Assembly (NCBI GenBank): GCA_965652145.1
Contig: CBFGTV010000079.1
Location: 1 to 15,421, forward strand
Length of the DNA: 15,421 bases
Direction: 5' to 3'
Source of the DNA: CBFGTV01 sp965652145
GTDB taxonomy: Bacteria; Bacillota; Clostridia; Peptostreptococcales; Natronincolaceae
Made by a program: the position numbers and the translations under genes
Shown: positions 13,203-15,421 of the stretch, one piece after another
How positions within the stretch are numbered: the stretch's first letter is position 1
How the letters are laid out: each line of letters begins with the position of its first letter
Notes under the pieces: generated by a model
The model's database searches: none
Seen by the model: the letters and a program-made list of their open reading frames with translations, nothing else
Told to the model about the DNA's origin: nothing

Positions 13203-13712
13203 ATGAATCAGATAAATGATGAGCTATGGAAACTATATGAGCAGGCCTTTCCTCCAGAGGAAAGGCGAAGCAAGGAGGCCCAAAAACAGATTTTAAAGCT
13301 GTCTAACTACTTTGTCAGGCCGTATTATGAAGGAAACAGCCTGATGGGCTTTATCTGTTTTTGGCTGCTGAAGCAATGTATGTTTATTGAGCATTTGGCA
13401 GTTGACGAAGCCCTTCGGGGAAAGGGATACGGAAAAAAGATCGTAGCAGAAACTATCAAAGCTGCTGAGGGAATGGTGATTCTTGAGGTAGAGTATCCCG
13501 ATAATACGATTGCTGAAAGAAGAATTAAATTTTATGAGGGTCTTGGATTTGTATGCAATGACTTAGAATATCAACAGCCCTCCCTTGGCGAAGGAAAGGC
13601 GGCGATTCCCCTTATATTGATGTCCTTTCCCCATAAAATTCCAACGAGCCAGACAGATAGCTTGATTGGTGAAATCTACTCGACAGTGTATCAAGTAAAA
13701 TCAAATAAATAA
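13203..13712 (+). CDS. GNAT-family N-acetyltransferase
   Basis: A 169-residue cytoplasmic acyltransferase. The acetyl-CoA-binding strand and loop is IEHLAVDEALRGKGYGKKI, with R72-G73-K74-G75-Y76-G77 fitting the (R/Q)xxGx(G/A) pattern. ERRIKFYEGLGFVCN near residue 105 is the C-terminal alpha4/beta7 element. The N-terminal LYEQAFPPEERR resembles many small Clostridial GNATs. The acceptor (protein N-terminus, amine or drug) cannot be predicted. The ~30 residues after the domain are polar and without motif. An AAGGATGAG site precedes the ATG. It ends 8 bases before a terminator, so it closes the unit begun by the CPBP protease gene. Confidence 0.9.
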   Translation: MNQINDELWKLYEQAFPPEERRSKEAQKQILKLSNYFVRPYYEGNSLMGFICFWLLKQCMFIEHLAVDEALRGKGYGKKIVAETIKAAEGMVILEVEYPDNTIAERRIKFYEGLGFVCNDLEYQQPSLGEGKAAIPLILMSFPHKIPTSQTDSLIGEIYSTVYQVKSNK

Positions 13713-13720
13713 CGATATTT

Positions 13721-13750
13721 AGCCCTTGAAAAAGCTTCAAGGGCTTTTAA
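13721..13750 (+). terminator. Intrinsic terminator after the acetyltransferase gene
   Basis: A perfect 10-bp stem AGCCCTTGAA / TTCAAGGGCT (13721-13745) with a 5-base loop, followed by TTTAATT. It lies 8 bases after the stop codon. Confidence 0.88.
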
Positions 13751-13847
13751 TTGTACTAAAGCCACAACACAACAAGGTCATCCTTTAAAATCTTCCAAAG
13801 AAAGACTTTGTTTATAGAATTTTAATAAAAAATTTTATGGTACTGGG

Positions 13848-13875
13848 TTGACAAAATATACCACAGAAGTATAAT
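13848..13875 (+). promoter_or_regulatory. Near-consensus sigma-A promoter of the flavodoxin-tetR-FMN operon
   Basis: TTGACA (13848-13853), a 16-base spacer and TATAAT (13870-13875): both hexamers are perfect. The predicted start, near 13882, falls inside the first of two operator palindromes, so a bound repressor would block this strong promoter. The stretch 13751-13847 contains nothing else that I recognise. Confidence 0.88.
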
Positions 13876-13877
13876 TA

Positions 13878-13912
13878 TATTAACGATGTTAATAATATTA
13901 ACAATGTTAATA
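13878..13912 (+). promoter_or_regulatory. Tandem palindromic operators, probably for the operon's TetR protein
   Basis: Two 17-base palindromes, TATTAACGATGTTAATA (13878-13894) and TATTAACAATGTTAATA (13896-13912), differ only in the central base and are separated by one base, giving an 18-base period. Arms are perfect over 7 bases (core TTAAC-N3-GTTAA). They sit immediately after the -10 and cover the transcription start. Such double sites suit two TetR dimers. The TetR gene is the second gene of this operon, hence probable autorepression. Confidence 0.8.
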
Positions 13913-13931
13913 CATTTTGGGAGATGATCAC

Positions 13932-14426
13932 TTGAAAACTTTAATATTATTTGCCTCAAAATATGGAGCCACAGAAAAATGTGCCAGAGAAATTGCCCAG
14001 GGCATTAATAGCTCTGTCGATCTGGTGAATTTAAAAATGCAAAACTGCGATTCCCTTGAACCCTATCATACGGTTCTAATTGGCGGGTCTGTTTATGCCG
14101 GTAGAATTCAGGGAGAAATAAAAAAATATCTTGAAAGCCATCAAGATGCCCTTAAAGGAAAAAATATTGGATTATTCCTCTGCTGTAAAGATGAGGGGGC
14201 CAAGGCAATTGAATACTTACAGGCCAACCTGCCGGAATGGGTGGTTAAACAGGCCTTTATGAAGGAGCATCTGGGGCATGAAATTGATTTTAATAAGATG
14301 AATTTTATGGAGAGGAGCCTGTTAAAGCTGGTCTTTAAGGTCAAGGAGGGCTACTCCAAAATAGATGCTGCTGCCATTCAACGGATCGCAAAGAAAGTAA
14401 ATGAATTGGATGTTGTCAATGGATAA
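13932..14426 (+). CDS. Flavodoxin-domain protein (HemG/flavodoxin_5 type)
   Basis: A 164-residue FMN-binding electron-transfer protein. From the TTG at 13932 it reads MKTLILFASKYGATEKCA, the canonical first strand and phosphate loop (S9-K-Y-G-A-T14). VLIGGSVYAGRIQGEIKKYL and GLFLCCKDEG follow as later flavin-contact strands. The C-terminal FNKMNFMERSLLKLVFK resembles the extra segment of HemG-like protoporphyrinogen oxidases, but that assignment is not secure and a general flavodoxin is equally possible. The start is set by GGGAG (13919-13923) 8 bases before the TTG; the in-frame TTG at 13917 overlaps that site and adds five residues unlike the family. It is the first gene of an operon with TetR and an FMN-binding membrane protein, so it may be their cytoplasmic redox partner. 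Confidence 0.88.
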   Translation: MKTLILFASKYGATEKCAREIAQGINSSVDLVNLKMQNCDSLEPYHTVLIGGSVYAGRIQGEIKKYLESHQDALKGKNIGLFLCCKDEGAKAIEYLQANLPEWVVKQAFMKEHLGHEIDFNKMNFMERSLLKLVFKVKEGYSKIDAAAIQRIAKKVNELDVVNG

Positions 14427-15012
14427 AAAGGAATTACAGCGCCAAAGGATGATGGGATACTTTTTAGATGCCGCTAAGGAAATTATCCGGCAGGAAGGAG
14501 TTAAAAATCTCACAGTCAGAAAGGTGGGGGAAAGTGCAGGATATTCCTATGCGACAATTTACAATTATTTTAATGATCTTAATACCCTGCTGCTTTATTG
14601 TGTTTTCGACTTTTTAGAGGATTGTTACCGACATGTAATCAGCTTTAAAGACGACAAGATGGATGAAAAGGAGCAAATTATTGTTTATTCTAAGGAGTAT
14701 TTTAAATATTTTGCACAGCACCCCGATATGTTTCAGCTGATTTTCGTGGATGATCTTGGGGAAACCTCAAAGGAAAAAATGAAGGACATTGTTAAGCCAT
14801 CTGTTGTAGCTTTATTAAAGGAAACCATGGTCAAATGTGCTGAAAAGGGCTATATCAAACCAGACACCATAGAGCTGTTGGTTGGCCTGATTGCTTCTTC
14901 CATCCATGGCAAGCTATTGTTTTATTTGCGTGGCAGAAATGTAGAGCAATTAGATGACATGATTCAGTCATTGGAAATGGAAATTACTTTTCTGATTCAT
15001 CAAGGGAGGTGA
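14401..15012 (+). CDS. TetR/AcrR family transcriptional regulator
   Basis: About 197-203 residues. The N-terminal helix-turn-helix covers roughly residues 18-65: FLDAAKEIIRQEGVKNLTVRKVGESAGYSYATIYNYFNDLNTLL, with the typical VRKVGESAGYSYATIYNYF core. The remaining ~135 residues are helical and form the ligand and dimer domain (YFKYFAQHPDMFQLIF, then LVGLIASSIHGKLLFYL). Two starts are possible: ATG 14401, overlapping flavodoxin by 26 bases, or ATG 14419, overlapping by 8 (ATGGATAA) with a weak GGATG 6 bases before it; the second looks more natural. It probably represses its own operon through the paired palindromes at 13878-13912. The inducer is unknown. Confidence 0.92.
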   Translation: MNWMLSMDKKELQRQRMMGYFLDAAKEIIRQEGVKNLTVRKVGESAGYSYATIYNYFNDLNTLLLYCVFDFLEDCYRHVISFKDDKMDEKEQIIVYSKEYFKYFAQHPDMFQLIFVDDLGETSKEKMKDIVKPSVVALLKETMVKCAEKGYIKPDTIELLVGLIASSIHGKLLFYLRGRNVEQLDDMIQSLEMEITFLIHQGR

Positions 15013-15016
15013 GGGA

Positions 15017-15406
15017 ATGGCAAAGAAAACATTAAAAAAGGTTTTCATTGGCCTTGCAGTGGTGATCCTTCTTGGTCTGGCCATAGGCTATGGCGGTATT
15101 CAAAGGCTCAATCGTGTTGCAAGGGGTGTAGAAATCAATGAGATAGATTTGGCCAATGTAGAAGATGGTGTTTATATCGGGGACTACGGTCTGATGAATA
15201 TCATTTCAGCAACCGTTAAAGTAACCGTGGCCGATCATAGAATTACAAATATAGAATTAATTGATCACGAATATGGCCTAGGGAAAAAAGCCGAGACTAT
15301 TCTTGGCAGGATTATCGACCAGCAAAGTCTGAAGGTAGATGTTATTTCTGGGGCCACCGGCAGTAGTACGGTTATTTTAAAGGCTATTGAGCGGGCCCTT
15401 GAATAA
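15017..15406 (+). CDS. Membrane-anchored FMN-binding domain protein
   Basis: A 129-residue protein. Residues 8-26 (KVFIGLAVVILLGLAIGYGG) form a signal anchor with Lys before it, so the rest is outside. Residues about 45-128 are an FMN_bind domain: EDGVYIGDYGLMNIISATVKVTV, then ITNIELIDHEYGLG, ending in DVISGATGSSTVILKAIERALE. The SGATGSS motif (111-117) matches the flavinylation motif of RnfG/NqrC-type domains, so FMN may be attached covalently at the terminal Ser/Thr of the motif. It starts 4 bases after the TetR stop behind GGGAGGTGAG, so the three genes form one operon. A new AAGGTG and ATG directly after its stop (15406-15417) hint at a further gene beyond the window. The role is probably extracytoplasmic electron transfer. 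Confidence 0.9.
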   Translation: MAKKTLKKVFIGLAVVILLGLAIGYGGIQRLNRVARGVEINEIDLANVEDGVYIGDYGLMNIISATVKVTVADHRITNIELIDHEYGLGKKAETILGRIIDQQSLKVDVISGATGSSTVILKAIERALE

Positions 15407-15421
15407 AGGTGAATATGCTTT

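Noticed and set aside
13917..13919. TTG at 13917 as flavodoxin start
   Set aside because: It overlaps the GGGAG site itself and adds a five-residue extension not expected before the KTLILFASKYG first strand.
1..15421. CRISPR arrays, insertion sequences, tRNA genes, phage genes
   Set aside because: No regularly spaced repeats, transposase motifs, cloverleaf sequences or phage structural genes were seen; the window is ordinary chromosomal operons.

Overview
The window is AT-rich with strong GGAGG-type ribosome binding sites, U-tract hairpin terminators and a Ni,Fe carbon monoxide dehydrogenase operon. This points to a strictly anaerobic, low-GC Firmicute of the Clostridia; an Alkaliphilus-like genus is a guess from gene style only. 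No IS element, CRISPR array, tRNA or rRNA was seen. No gene-free stretch exceeds 300 bases; the longest is 9025-9267.

Layout. (1) 1-1851, minus strand: a MarR repressor gene whose last 8 bases overlap a multidrug-type ABC exporter gene that runs off the window; a MarR-like operator lies upstream. (2) 2086-2616, plus strand: a stand-alone RibD/DHFR-fold reductase, ending in a perfect hairpin that also serves the convergent CO operon. (3) 8201-2728, minus strand: the CO module. A V4R-PAS-AAA+-Fis sigma-54 activator (6258-8201) is followed by a terminator, a near-consensus -24/-12 promoter, and then cooF-like ferredoxin, cooS, a 57-residue two-CxxC protein (3504-3677) and cooC. The genes are packed with gaps of 18, -1 and 11 bases. 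All cluster B, C and D ligands of CooS can be located. There is no acetyl-CoA synthase or hydrogenase in the window, so the final electron acceptor is not shown.

(4) 8383-9015, minus strand: a secreted or anchored protein with a copper-amine-oxidase-N 'stalk' domain, starting at TTG. It is divergent from (5) 9268-11092, an ECF sigma factor overlapping a DUF4179-type membrane anti-sigma protein. (6) 11303-12280: a D-2-hydroxyacid dehydrogenase that lacks its own Shine-Dalgarno and sits just behind a 10-codon in-frame leader ORF. (7) 12427-13712: a CPBP membrane protease followed by a GNAT acetyltransferase, with a promoter in front and a terminator behind.

(8) 13932-15406: an operon of flavodoxin-like protein (TTG start), TetR regulator and membrane-anchored FMN-binding protein. 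It is driven by a near-consensus promoter followed by two 17-bp palindromes one base apart, which look like autoregulatory TetR operators. This operon probably continues past the window.

The most interesting parts are the sigma-54 control circuit of the CODH operon, with candidate enhancer repeats, and the small Cys-rich protein translationally linked to cooS and cooC, a candidate accessory factor for Ni/Fe cluster assembly.
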